A stretch of DNA of 64,000 nt from Methylobacteriaceae bacterium. Its GTDB lineage: Bacteria; Pseudomonadota; Alphaproteobacteria; Rhizobiales; Beijerinckiaceae. A program made the translations under genes and the position numbers. How positions within the stretch are numbered: the stretch's first letter is position 1; each line of letters opens with the position of its first letter. The DNA is taken from the NCBI GenBank assembly GCA_947444195.1, contig CANEZL010000021.1, forward strand, positions 1 to 64,000. Direction: 5' to 3'. Positions 47,501 to 54,638 of the stretch are shown here, one piece after another. The notes beneath the pieces are model-generated. The model worked only from the letters and a program-made list of their open reading frames with translations. It was not told where the DNA came from and searched no databases.

Positions 47501-48414
47501 GCCGCGCGCGCCTCGCCCTGCCCGAGGATCGGCGCCAGGAAGACCGCCTGGATCGGCCGCGTCCAGCCCGGATGCTCCGGGGGATCGAACTGGGCCGGCC
47601 AGACCGCGACGCGGGCGGCGCCCGCTTCCGCCTCCCAGAGCGGCCAGGGGGCGCTCGCGCCGGGCACGATCGCCTCGGGGGCGGCCGGATGGCCGTGCGG
47701 CAGGCCGAAGGCGCGGACGAGGCGCGCGGCGCGGCTCTCGCCCTCGAACAGGTAGATCAGGGCCGCCGGCAGGTCCTGGGGCACCTCGGCGCGGCTGGCG
47801 GCCACCGCGTCGTAGACGGCCGCGTGGGTGCGCGCCCGCGCGAGGCGGCCGCCCAGGCCGCTCAGGAGGCGCAGGCGGCGGTCTCCCACGACGCGCTCGG
47901 TCTCCTCCGTGACCACGCAGAGCATGCCCGCGACCGCGCCGGCATTGTCGGTGAGCGGCGAGTAGGAGAAGGTGTGGTAGGTCTCCTCGGGAAAGCCGCT
48001 GCGCTCCAGGAACAGGCGCAGGGCCTCGTCCCAGGTCGCGGCGCCCCCGTCGAGGACCTGCCTGATGCGCGGGCCGATATCGCCCCAGATCTCCTCCCAG
48101 ACCCGGTCGGAGCGCGCGCCGAGCGCCCAGTCCGCCTTCACCCCCAGGGTGGGCCGGTAGGCGTCGTTGCAGAAGAAGGTGAGGTCGCGCCCCCACAGCA
48201 TCCACATGGCGAAGCGCGAGGTGAGGACGATGCGGATCGCCGTCTTCAGGCTCTGCGGCCAGGATTCCGGCGGCCCGAGGGGGGTCGCGGACCAGTCGTA
48301 GGCCCGCATCCGCGCGCCCATCGTGCCGCCGCCGGCCAGGAACTCGGCGTCGCCGCCCGGCGCGCCTCCCGAAGCAGGCGCCCCGGACGGGGACGGGATC
48401 AGCGCGTCGCTCAA
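44530..48414 (-). CDS. giant hybrid histidine kinase with two kinase cores and two receiver domains
   Basis: About 1294 aa from TTG 48414 (AGGAG about 10 nt upstream); ATG 48321 would give 1263. No membrane helix, so cytosolic. Order of domains: PAS-like (about 40-150; [12 protein letters not shown]); GAF-like (about 170-340); HisKA-1 with His near 366 in [13 protein letters not shown]; HATPase-1 ([25 protein letters not shown]); receiver-1 ([14 protein letters not shown], phospho-Asp near 694 in LTDVMMP); PAS (about 800-900); HisKA-2 of the VAHDFNNLL type near 929; HATPase-2 ([19 protein letters not shown]); receiver-2 (VLVVEDN, Asp near 1221 in FTDVVMP). Each core is complete. Divergent from a LysR gene. 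Confidence 0.9.
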   Translation of the reverse strand: MSDALIPSPSGAPASGGAPGGDAEFLAGGGTMGARMRAYDWSATPLGPPESWPQSLKTAIRIVLTSRFAMWMLWGRDLTFFCNDAYRPTLGVKADWALGARSDRVWEEIWGDIGPRIRQVLDGGAATWDEALRLFLERSGFPEETYHTFSYSPLTDNAGAVAGMLCVVTEETERVVGDRRLRLLSGLGGRLARARTHAAVYDAVAASRAEVPQDLPAALIYLFEGESRAARLVRAFGLPHGHPAAPEAIVPGASAPWPLWEAEAGAARVAVWPAQFDPPEHPGWTRPIQAVFLAPILGQGEARAAGVLVAALNPHRPLDAGYRGFVELLAGQIAASLASADAYEAERRRAEALAELDRARTVFFSNVSHEFRTPLTLMLSPLEEVLAKPDSVLPADERALVTVAHRNGLRLLRLVNALLDFSRVEAGRATARFEPTDLARVTAELAGNFRSLCEQAGLEFVVDCPDLPEPVHVDRDMWEKVVLNLLSNAFKFTFAGTIAVTLRAQGEQAVLTVADTGIGIPAEEVPRLFERFHRVEGARGRTFEGSGIGLALVQDLVRLHQGTITVASEPDRGSSFRVVLPLGRDHLPAEAPPVRPLASTAVRAEAFVEEARRWLDGPEMADEAADLRDMLPATQSSRLAPEAPQGRILIADDNADMREHLRRLIGRDGYTVEVVPDGQAALAAAARTRPDLILTDVMMPRLDGFGLLQAVRADPALREVPVIVLSARAGDEAKVEGLDAGADDYLTKPFSARELLARVGANLQLARVRREASDALRSLNASLESEVAERTAERDRVWRNSRDLLAVLGQGGTFRAVNPAWAVILGFEPADVVGRSFLDFLWPEDAEASRVALDGAASGHDLTGFENRYRHRDGSPRWISWHTSREGELVYAYGREVTAERSQAEALRQAEEALRQSQKLEAVGQLTGGVAHDFNNLLTIIRSSVDFLRRPNLPDARRQRYLEAVSDTVDRAAKLTSQLLAFARRQALKPETFEVGVVLRAIADMMDTVTGTRVQVLTELPEARCYIHADLSQFETALVNMAVNARDAMDGEGTLVLRLVAGGPLPMIRGHAGSDGPFVAVSLADSGSGIAPEVLARIFEPFFTTKEVGKGTGLGLSQVFGFAKQSGGNVDVTTEPGRGTTFTLYLPEVTQEAPAAAEEPVERPVPAGAGRRVLVVEDNVEVGRFATQTLEDLGYVTTWAANADEALAHLDADAAGFDVVFTDVVMPRMNGIELGKEIRRRRPGLPVVLASGYSHVLAEEGRHGFELLQKPYSVDELSRILRQVTRPAPRRRPR

Positions 48415-48625
48415 ACTGTCACGGTCTCCTCTCACCGCTCGATTGCGCACCACCTTTAGCACGGAACCCCGAGGGCACGGATCCCGTCCACAGGAGACAG
48501 GATGGTGCGGCATCCCGCCGGGGGAAGGGCCCCGCGGGCGCGCCGCCCCGGTAGCCCTCCGGCTCGGCCCTGTAGTAGGCGGGGCCCGCGACAGCGGGCG
48601 GGGATCGCGGGGGAAGGCAGCGCCG

Positions 48626-49594
48626 ATGGCCATCGACCACGTCGATCTCGCGGGCGTCGACCTCAACCTGCTCGTGGCCCTCGACGCGCTCCTGACCGAG
48701 CGCAGCGTCACCCGCGCCGCCGCCCGGATCGGCATCGGGCAATCGGCGATGAGTTCGAGCCTCGGCCGGCTCAGGCGCCTGCTCGGGGACGAGCTTCTCA
48801 CCCGCGCCCCCGACGGCATGCGCCCGACCCCGCGCGCCCTCGCCCTGGAGGAGCCCGTGCGCGCGGCCCTGCGCCAGATCCAGGCGCTGATCCGCCGGGA
48901 CGCGCATTTCGACCCCGCCACGGAGACGCGGACCTTCACGATCAGCCTGCCGGATTCCACCGAGGTGCTGCTCGGGCCGCGCCTCCTCGCCTATCTGCGG
49001 GCGGAGGCGCCGGGCATCCGCCTGCTCCTGCGCAGCGTCGACCACACCCGCATCGTGGAGGAACTCGACGCCGACCGCGTCGACCTCGCCATCGGCCTGT
49101 TCGAGGCGGGCGGGCAGATGCACCACAAGCGGCGCCTGCTCTACCGCGACAGCTACGTCTGCCTGTTCGATGCCGGGCAGGTCGGGCTCGCGCCGCCGAT
49201 CTCCCTGGAGGATTACCTGCGCTTCCCCCACGTCCTCACCAGCCTGCGGGAGACCGCGCACGGGGTGGTGGACGACGCCCTGGCCAAGCTCGGCCTCGGC
49301 CGGACCCTCGCGGTGACGACGCCGCGCTTCCTCGCCGTGCCCTTCCTGGTGCGCGCCGCGCCCGTGGTGACGACCATGCACGCCCGGCTCGCCACCTATT
49401 TCGCGGGCGCCCTCGGCCTCACCGTGAGCCCGGTGCCGGTCGACCTCGCCCCGGTGGCGATCTCGATGACGTGGCACACCTCCTACGATGCCGACCCGGC
49501 CCACCGCTGGCTGCGCCAGGTTCTCGTCCGGCTGGCGGAGGAGACCCAGACGGTGGAGCCCCTGGACGTCTCAGTAGGGCAGCCCGGTGGATGA
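48626..49594 (+). CDS. LysR-family transcriptional regulator (NodD/NahR-like branch)
   Basis: 322 aa. N-terminal winged HTH at about 8-68 ([40 protein letters not shown]). The effector-binding domain spans about 95-305, with [19 protein letters not shown] and, at the C-terminus, [20 protein letters not shown], typical of the NodD/NahR/SyrM group that senses aromatic inducers. ATG 48626 follows GGGGGAAGG. Divergently transcribed from the giant kinase across 211 nt and convergent with the collagen-like gene, whose 3' end it overlaps by 24 nt. Target likely includes a neighbour; inducer unknown. Confidence 0.88.
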   Translation: MAIDHVDLAGVDLNLLVALDALLTERSVTRAAARIGIGQSAMSSSLGRLRRLLGDELLTRAPDGMRPTPRALALEEPVRAALRQIQALIRRDAHFDPATETRTFTISLPDSTEVLLGPRLLAYLRAEAPGIRLLLRSVDHTRIVEELDADRVDLAIGLFEAGGQMHHKRRLLYRDSYVCLFDAGQVGLAPPISLEDYLRFPHVLTSLRETAHGVVDDALAKLGLGRTLAVTTPRFLAVPFLVRAAPVVTTMHARLATYFAGALGLTVSPVPVDLAPVAISMTWHTSYDADPAHRWLRQVLVRLAEETQTVEPLDVSVGQPGG

Positions 49595-50398
49595 GCCCGG
49601 CGCGGGCTGGATCGGCAGCGGGTCCGGCGCCCGCGGCGCGCGGGCGGGCGGGGCAGCCGGACGGGTGACCGTGGCGCCGGCCGGACCGCGCGGGCCGGCC
49701 GGTCCGGCCGGTCCCCGGGGCCCCGCGGGACCGAGCTTGCCGGGAAGACCGGCGGGACCGGGCGGCCCCGCCTCGCCGGGGGCCCCTGCGGGTCCCGCGG
49801 GTCCGGAAGCGCCGGGAACCCCGGGGGCACCGGGCTCCCCCCGCGCGCCTGCCGGCCCCTGAGGACCGGGCGGACCGGCGGGACCGACCGCGCCGTCGCG
49901 TCCCGGCGGTCCGGCCTCGCCCCGCTCGCCGCGGGGGCCGGCCTCGCCGCGGGGACCCGGCTGTCCGGGGGGACCGGGCGGGCCCGGCAGCGGCTGCTGG
50001 GTCGTCACGCTCGGCGTCGCGCCGGGGGGACCCGCCGGTCCGGTCGCGCCGGGCGCGCCCTGCGGCCCCGCGGGCCCCTGCTGGCCGCATTCCCCCACCA
50101 CCGCCTGCCGGCTCTCGCCGCCGACCCGCAGGGTCACGATGCAGGTGGCCGGGTGATGGACGAGGCGGAACTCGAAATTGCCGCGCCCGTCCGTGCGCTG
50201 GCGGAAGCGCTCGTCGAGGCTGATCTCCGCGTCGGTGGCGTCGGCGGAGCCGAGCACCCAGAGCTCGCCCCCGGTGATCTTGGCCGCCAGGATCTGGATC
50301 TCGGCGGCGGCCGGGGCCGCGCTGAGTCCGGCGCCCGCGAGCGCCGCCAAGACGGACCGGAAGGCTCGTCGCGCCACGTTCCCGACTCCCTGAAGCAT
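49571..50398 (-). CDS. exported collagen-like protein
   Basis: 275 aa. N-terminal signal peptide ([21 protein letters not shown]), then a beta-rich domain of about 85 residues ([20 protein letters not shown]; two Cys, likely a disulfide). About 45 Gly-X-Y triplets follow in two blocks (about 112-130 and 140-240; e.g. [20 protein letters not shown]) and a Pro-rich tail. The triplets should form a collagen-like triple helix, with the N-terminal domain perhaps acting as trimeriser or anchor. Start at ATG 50398. Its 3' end overlaps the convergent LysR gene by 24 nt. Surface or matrix role inferred. Confidence 0.85.
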   Translation of the reverse strand: MLQGVGNVARRAFRSVLAALAGAGLSAAPAAAEIQILAAKITGGELWVLGSADATDAEISLDERFRQRTDGRGNFEFRLVHHPATCIVTLRVGGESRQAVVGECGQQGPAGPQGAPGATGPAGPPGATPSVTTQQPLPGPPGPPGQPGPRGEAGPRGERGEAGPPGRDGAVGPAGPPGPQGPAGARGEPGAPGVPGASGPAGPAGAPGEAGPPGPAGLPGKLGPAGPRGPAGPAGPRGPAGATVTRPAAPPARAPRAPDPLPIQPAPGSSTGLPY

Positions 50399-50621
50399 GG
50401 CCGCCAGAGTGTCGGCTTTTCGCCCCGCGCGATAGGCGGCACCGGAGGGGCGGCGGCGCCGAAGCGCGCGCGGGCGCCCTTGTGCACAGGAGGCGGCCCC
50501 GGACGCGGCGGCGGATCCTGGCAGCATCGCCGGCAAACGAGTGCTAACAATTTGAAATGAATGATCTTTTTGCGGAGGACCCTTGATCGTTCCCCCGCTT
50601 CGGGTCAAGCTTGGCCGTCGC

Positions 50622-50724
50622 CGGGGCGTGCTGGCGCTTCCGCGGAAGCGCCAGCACGCCCCATCTCCCCGCAACCGCACGATGGGTTCGGAGAACCGGA
50701 TTCCACCGTCCCGCATCGTGCTCC
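50622..50724. repeat. dispersed palindromic repeat, copy C, with a perfect 40-bp palindrome
   Basis: 50623-50662 is a perfect palindrome (20-bp arms; first arm GGGGCGTGCTGGCGCTTCCG). It is followed by CCATC, CGCACGATGGGTTCGG, AGAACCGGATTCCACC and CGCATCGTGCTCC, the same tail blocks as copies at 34889 and 35549. It lies in the promoter gap between the collagen-like gene and usg. Confidence 0.8.
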
Positions 50725-50745
50725 GGAGCCGCGCGAGGTTCGAGG

Positions 50746-51018
50746 ATGACCGTCTCGCCAGATTTCCGCCGCCAGCTCGAGGGCTACAGCCTGACGACCG
50801 CGGAGATCCTCTACCATCTGCCCGATCATCCGCACCTGCTGCAGAGCTTCGTCTGGCAGCAGCACGACCTCGCCCCGGACTTCCCCGCCCTGCGGCGCTT
50901 CCTCGCCTTCTGGCAGGCTTCCCTCGACGGTCCCGTCCACGCGGTGCGGGTGGCCCATGCCCGGCTGGTCCGCCCGATCGAGCTTCGCCTCGTCAGCGGG
51001 GAGTTCCGGCTGCATTGA
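50746..51018 (+). CDS. usg: Usg family protein
   Basis: 90 aa. Matches the small alphaproteobacterial Usg family: [65 protein letters not shown]. Named from an ORF near aspartate-semialdehyde dehydrogenase; function uncertain. Cytosolic, helical. ATG 50746 with GAGG just upstream. Convergent with the MFS gene and overlapping its 3' end by 26 nt. Confidence 0.85.
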   Translation: MTVSPDFRRQLEGYSLTTAEILYHLPDHPHLLQSFVWQQHDLAPDFPALRRFLAFWQASLDGPVHAVRVAHARLVRPIELRLVSGEFRLH

Positions 51019-52201
51019 GGGGGGTCGGGCGCCCGAGCAGGTGCGCCGTCGCGAGGCCCAGGCCGAGGATGGCGAGCCCGCAGGCGGCGAGCGCCCCGAA
51101 CTGGCCGAGGCTGTTCAGGCCGAAGCCGACCACGGCGACGCCGAGGGCCTGCCCGCAGAAGAACGAGAAGGCGTGGAGCGCCACCGCGGAGGCGCGGGCG
51201 TGGGGCGCCACCTCGGTGACCTGCGTCTGGAAGGTGTTGTGCAGCATGTAGAAGCCGAGCCCCATCGCGGTCAGCGCGGCGCAATCGGCCTGCCAGGTTC
51301 CGGCGAGGCCGACGACGAGGAGCGCGCCCGCGCAGATCGCCCCGCCCGCGGCGAGCATGCGCGCGAGCCCGAGCAGGCGCACGAGATGGCCGACGAGGGC
51401 CGCGTAGATCAGCCCGCCCACCGCGAAGCCCGCGAGCGCGAGCCCCGCCTCGCGGGCGCCGCCCTCCCCGCGCGCCTCGATCAGCGGCGCGAGGTGCGGG
51501 AAGACCCCGAACACCGCGATCGCCTCCACGAAGACGGCGGCGAACAGCACCCGCGCCCGCGGATTGGCGATGATGCCGCGGTAGCGCACCAGCGCCTCGC
51601 CGAAGCGGGGGCGCTGCATCGGCTGCCGGTCGGCCCGGTCGAAGCCGAACACGGTCGCCGCGCAGCCGAGCGCGGCCATGCCGGCGGTGATGGCGAAGAC
51701 GCCCCGCCAGCCGATCTCGCCCTCGATCAGGCCCGCGAAGGTCGAGCCCGTGAGCTGGCCGAGGATCACCGCCACGAGGAAGCGGCCGATGGCCACCTGG
51801 CGCACGGCGATCGCCACGCGGTCGCCGAGGATCGCGAGGGCCAGCGGGATCACGCCGCCCGCGGCCGCCCCCGCCAGCATGCGCAGGCCGAACAGCGCGT
51901 CGATCCCGGGCGCCGCCGCGCAGGCGGTGAGCGCCACGGCGAGGACGGCGAGGCAGGTGCTCATCACCCGCTCCTTGCCCAGCGCGTCGCCCACGGGCCC
52001 GAGCACGGGCTGGATCAGCGCGTAGGGCAGCGCGAAGGCGGTGGAGAGGAGCGCGACCCGGTGCGGATCGCTCGCGAGGTCGCGGGCCAGCACGCCGACC
52101 AGGGGCTCGACGGAGCGCAGGGCGAAGGTGCTGGCGAAGCCCGCCACCATCAGGATGCCGATGAGGCGCGCGGTGGACGAGGTCGGGGGCGAGGCTGTCA
52201 T
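50993..52201 (-). CDS. MFS transporter (drug/metabolite efflux type)
   Basis: 402 aa, 12 predicted helices. ATG 52201. SVEPLVGVLARDLASDPHRV in the first loop, PVLGPVGDALGKERVMSTC carrying the MFS A-motif, GAAAGGVIPLALAILGDRV and GQLTGSTFAGLIEG (motif-C-like) are typical of 12-TM drug:H+ antiporters and YnfM-like exporters. No adjacent partner gene. Substrate unknown. The 3' end overlaps usg by 26 nt. Confidence 0.8.
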   Translation of the reverse strand: MTASPPTSSTARLIGILMVAGFASTFALRSVEPLVGVLARDLASDPHRVALLSTAFALPYALIQPVLGPVGDALGKERVMSTCLAVLAVALTACAAAPGIDALFGLRMLAGAAAGGVIPLALAILGDRVAIAVRQVAIGRFLVAVILGQLTGSTFAGLIEGEIGWRGVFAITAGMAALGCAATVFGFDRADRQPMQRPRFGEALVRYRGIIANPRARVLFAAVFVEAIAVFGVFPHLAPLIEARGEGGAREAGLALAGFAVGGLIYAALVGHLVRLLGLARMLAAGGAICAGALLVVGLAGTWQADCAALTAMGLGFYMLHNTFQTQVTEVAPHARASAVALHAFSFFCGQALGVAVVGFGLNSLGQFGALAACGLAILGLGLATAHLLGRPTPLNAAGTPR

Positions 52202-52651
52202 GGGATCGGAGGCACCGGCTCCGGCCGGGCGGCCCCGCGCGGGGCCGCCCTCCGGCGAAGGGATCCGCCGGAGGGCGGCGCTGCAACCGTTACGCGCAAG
52301 CCCGTGCCGAGGCCAGCCCGGCCGCGACCCGCGCGCCCGCGTCCCACCTCAGGCATCTGGAATGCCAAATACTTGATTTCGTCGAGAACAGGGCCGCACG
52401 TCAGGGAAATTGAACGGTCCGCCAAATAAAGTTCGATTGCCGCGCCGGCGTTGGTGAAGATAATTTGCCTCGGCGGTCCGCTCACGCCGGCACGAGAACC
52501 GTCCCTCCGGGTGTGGAAACCGGCGGGACCGGGACCGTCCGCGAGGTCCGGCCGGAAGGCCCGGCCCCGCCTCGCGCCGGACCCGAACGCCCGAAAGCCC
52601 CCGCCAAGAGGGGCGTCGGGTCAGGGGCAAGGGACGAGAAGCGCAACGCCC
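52202..52651. other. intergenic region with GC hairpins and an AT-rich promoter-like segment
   Basis: 450 nt between divergent MFS and CoA-transferase genes. It holds a perfect palindrome (52227-52250, GGGCGGCCCC arms), a second hairpin (10-bp arms, 52248-52257 and 52266-52275), then a markedly AT-richer stretch at 52365-52460 that probably contains the CoA-transferase promoter. No ORF. Confidence 0.55.
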
Positions 52652-54625
52652 ATGAAGAAGAACAAGGTCATCACCGCCGCGGAAGCGATCGCGCTGATCC
52701 GCGACGGCGACGTCGTGACGACGACGGGCTTCGTCCAGAGCTGCATCCCCGAATCGCTGCACGCGGCGCTGGAGGCGCGCTTCGTCGAGACGGGCGCGCC
52801 CCGCGACCTGACCCTGATCATGACCGCGGGCGCGGGCGACAGCAAAGGGCTCGGCACCGGAAGGCTTCACCACGACGGCCTGCTGCGCCGGGTGATCGCC
52901 GCCAATTTCGGGCGGATGCCGAAGGTGGCCCAGGCCGCGCAGGAGAACCGGATCCTCGGCTACAACCTGCCCCAGGGCGTGATCTCGCAGCTCTACCGGG
53001 CCTGCGCGGCCGGCCAGCCGGGCCTCTTCTCGAAGGTGGGCCTCAAGACCTATGTCGATCCGCGCCACGGCGGCGCGAAGGTGAACACCGTCACGAAGGA
53101 CGACATCGTCAAGCTCGTCGAGCTCGATGGCGAGGAGTGGCTGTTCTACACCGCCACCAAGATCGACGTGGCCTTCATCCGCGGCACCTCGGCCGACCCG
53201 TCGGGCAACATCTGCGTGGCCAAGGAGGCCCTGACCCTCGACAACCTCGCCCAGGCCATGGCGGCGCGCAACAACGGCGGCCTCGTCATCGCCCAGGTGG
53301 AGCGGATCGTCGAGCAGGGCTCGATCCGTCCCAAGGACGTGCGCGTGCCCGGCATGCTGGTGGACTGCGTGGTGGTGGCCGAGCCCGAGATGCACCGGAT
53401 GAACTACGGCGTGGTGCACGACGCCGCGCTCGCCGGCGAGATCCGGGTGCCGGTCACCGGCATCAAGCGGATGGCGCTCACCGAGCGCAAGATCATCGCC
53501 CGCCGCGCCGCCTTCGAGCTGCCGCCGAACGGCGTGGTCAATCTCGGCGTCGGCGCGCCGGAGGGCATCTCGTCGGTGGCCGCCGAGGAGCAGGTCACCC
53601 CCTACATCACGCTGACCACGGAGGCCGGGGCGGTGGGCGGCGTGCTCGCCTCCGGGTCGAGCTTCGGCGCGGCCACCAACGCCGACGCGATCATCGACCA
53701 GAACCAGATGTTCGACTTCTACGACGGCGGCGGCCTCGACATGACCTGCCTCGGCATGGCCGAGTGCGACGGCTTCGGCAACGTGAACACCAGCCGCTTC
53801 GGCGGGCGCCTCAACGGCTGCGGCGGCTTCATCAACATCTCGCAGAACGCCCGCAAGGTGGTCTTCGCCGGCACCTTCACGAGCGGCGGCCTCGTCACCC
53901 GCGTCGAGGAGGGGCGCCTGCGCATCGTGCAGGAGGGGCGCTCGCGCAAGTTCGTGGCGGAGGTGGAGCAGAACACCTTCAGCGGCCCCTACGCGCAGGA
54001 GCGGACGCAGCCGGTGCTCTACGTGACGGAGCGCTGCGTCTTCAACCTGACGCAGCGCGGCCTCGAACTGATCGAGGTGGCCCCCGGCATCGATATCGGC
54101 CGCGACATCCTCAACCACATGGATTTCATGCCGGTGATCGAGAACCCGATCCCGATGGACCTGCGCATCTTCCGCGAGGAGCCGATGGAGCTGCTCGCCG
54201 ACCTCCTGAACCTCAACCTCGCCGAGCGGGTGAGCTACGACAAGGAGCGCAACCTGCTCTTCGTGAACCTGGAGGGCTGGCAGGTCCGCGGCCGCGGCGA
54301 CATCGACGCCCTGCGCCAGGTGCTGGAGACCGCCTGCCTCAAGGCCGGGCAGAAGGTGAACTCGGTGGTGAACCACGACGGGTTCCGCATCCCCGAGAAC
54401 CTCTACGACGACTATGCCGAGATGATCGAGTATCTCTGCACGTACCACTACCTGACGACGACGCGCTACGCGACGAGCGCCTTCCTGCGCCTGAAGATGC
54501 AGGAGGCCCTGCGCAAGCGCGGCCTCGCCCCCCACGTCTTCGAGCGCCGGGAGGAGGCGCACGCCTATCTCGAACAGGCGGGCGTCGATCTGGGCACCGG
54601 CGGCATCACCGCGTCGGCGGCGTAG
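52652..54625 (+). CDS. family I acyl-CoA:carboxylate CoA-transferase (propionate CoA-transferase-like)
   Basis: 657 aa, fused alpha and beta CoA-transferase domains in one chain as in Pct/YdiF-type enzymes, but longer than the usual 520-530 because of an extended C-terminal region of about 130 aa. Alpha half: TAAEAIALIRDGDVVTTTGF at the start, GLKTYVDPRHGGAKVN. Beta half: NLGVGAPEGISSVAAEE then the catalytic Glu (about E324) in TLTTEAGAVGGVLASG, which forms the glutamyl-CoA thioester. The tail (LLADLLNLNLAERVSY, LFVNLEGWQVRGRGDIDALR) is not part of the basic fold. Likely role in short-chain or ketoacid CoA exchange. ATG 52652. Confidence 0.85.
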   Translation: MKKNKVITAAEAIALIRDGDVVTTTGFVQSCIPESLHAALEARFVETGAPRDLTLIMTAGAGDSKGLGTGRLHHDGLLRRVIAANFGRMPKVAQAAQENRILGYNLPQGVISQLYRACAAGQPGLFSKVGLKTYVDPRHGGAKVNTVTKDDIVKLVELDGEEWLFYTATKIDVAFIRGTSADPSGNICVAKEALTLDNLAQAMAARNNGGLVIAQVERIVEQGSIRPKDVRVPGMLVDCVVVAEPEMHRMNYGVVHDAALAGEIRVPVTGIKRMALTERKIIARRAAFELPPNGVVNLGVGAPEGISSVAAEEQVTPYITLTTEAGAVGGVLASGSSFGAATNADAIIDQNQMFDFYDGGGLDMTCLGMAECDGFGNVNTSRFGGRLNGCGGFINISQNARKVVFAGTFTSGGLVTRVEEGRLRIVQEGRSRKFVAEVEQNTFSGPYAQERTQPVLYVTERCVFNLTQRGLELIEVAPGIDIGRDILNHMDFMPVIENPIPMDLRIFREEPMELLADLLNLNLAERVSYDKERNLLFVNLEGWQVRGRGDIDALRQVLETACLKAGQKVNSVVNHDGFRIPENLYDDYAEMIEYLCTYHYLTTTRYATSAFLRLKMQEALRKRGLAPHVFERREEAHAYLEQAGVDLGTGGITASAA

Positions 54626-54638
54626 GGCTCGGCCGGGA

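Noticed and set aside
44626..48459. 1277-codon open frame antisense to the giant kinase
   Set aside because: Arg/Gly/His/Gln-rich shadow. The opposite strand encodes intact kinase and receiver domains.
49571..50398. Collagen-like gene as eukaryotic contamination
   Set aside because: It has a bacterial signal peptide, bacterial codon use and seamless overlap with a LysR gene.
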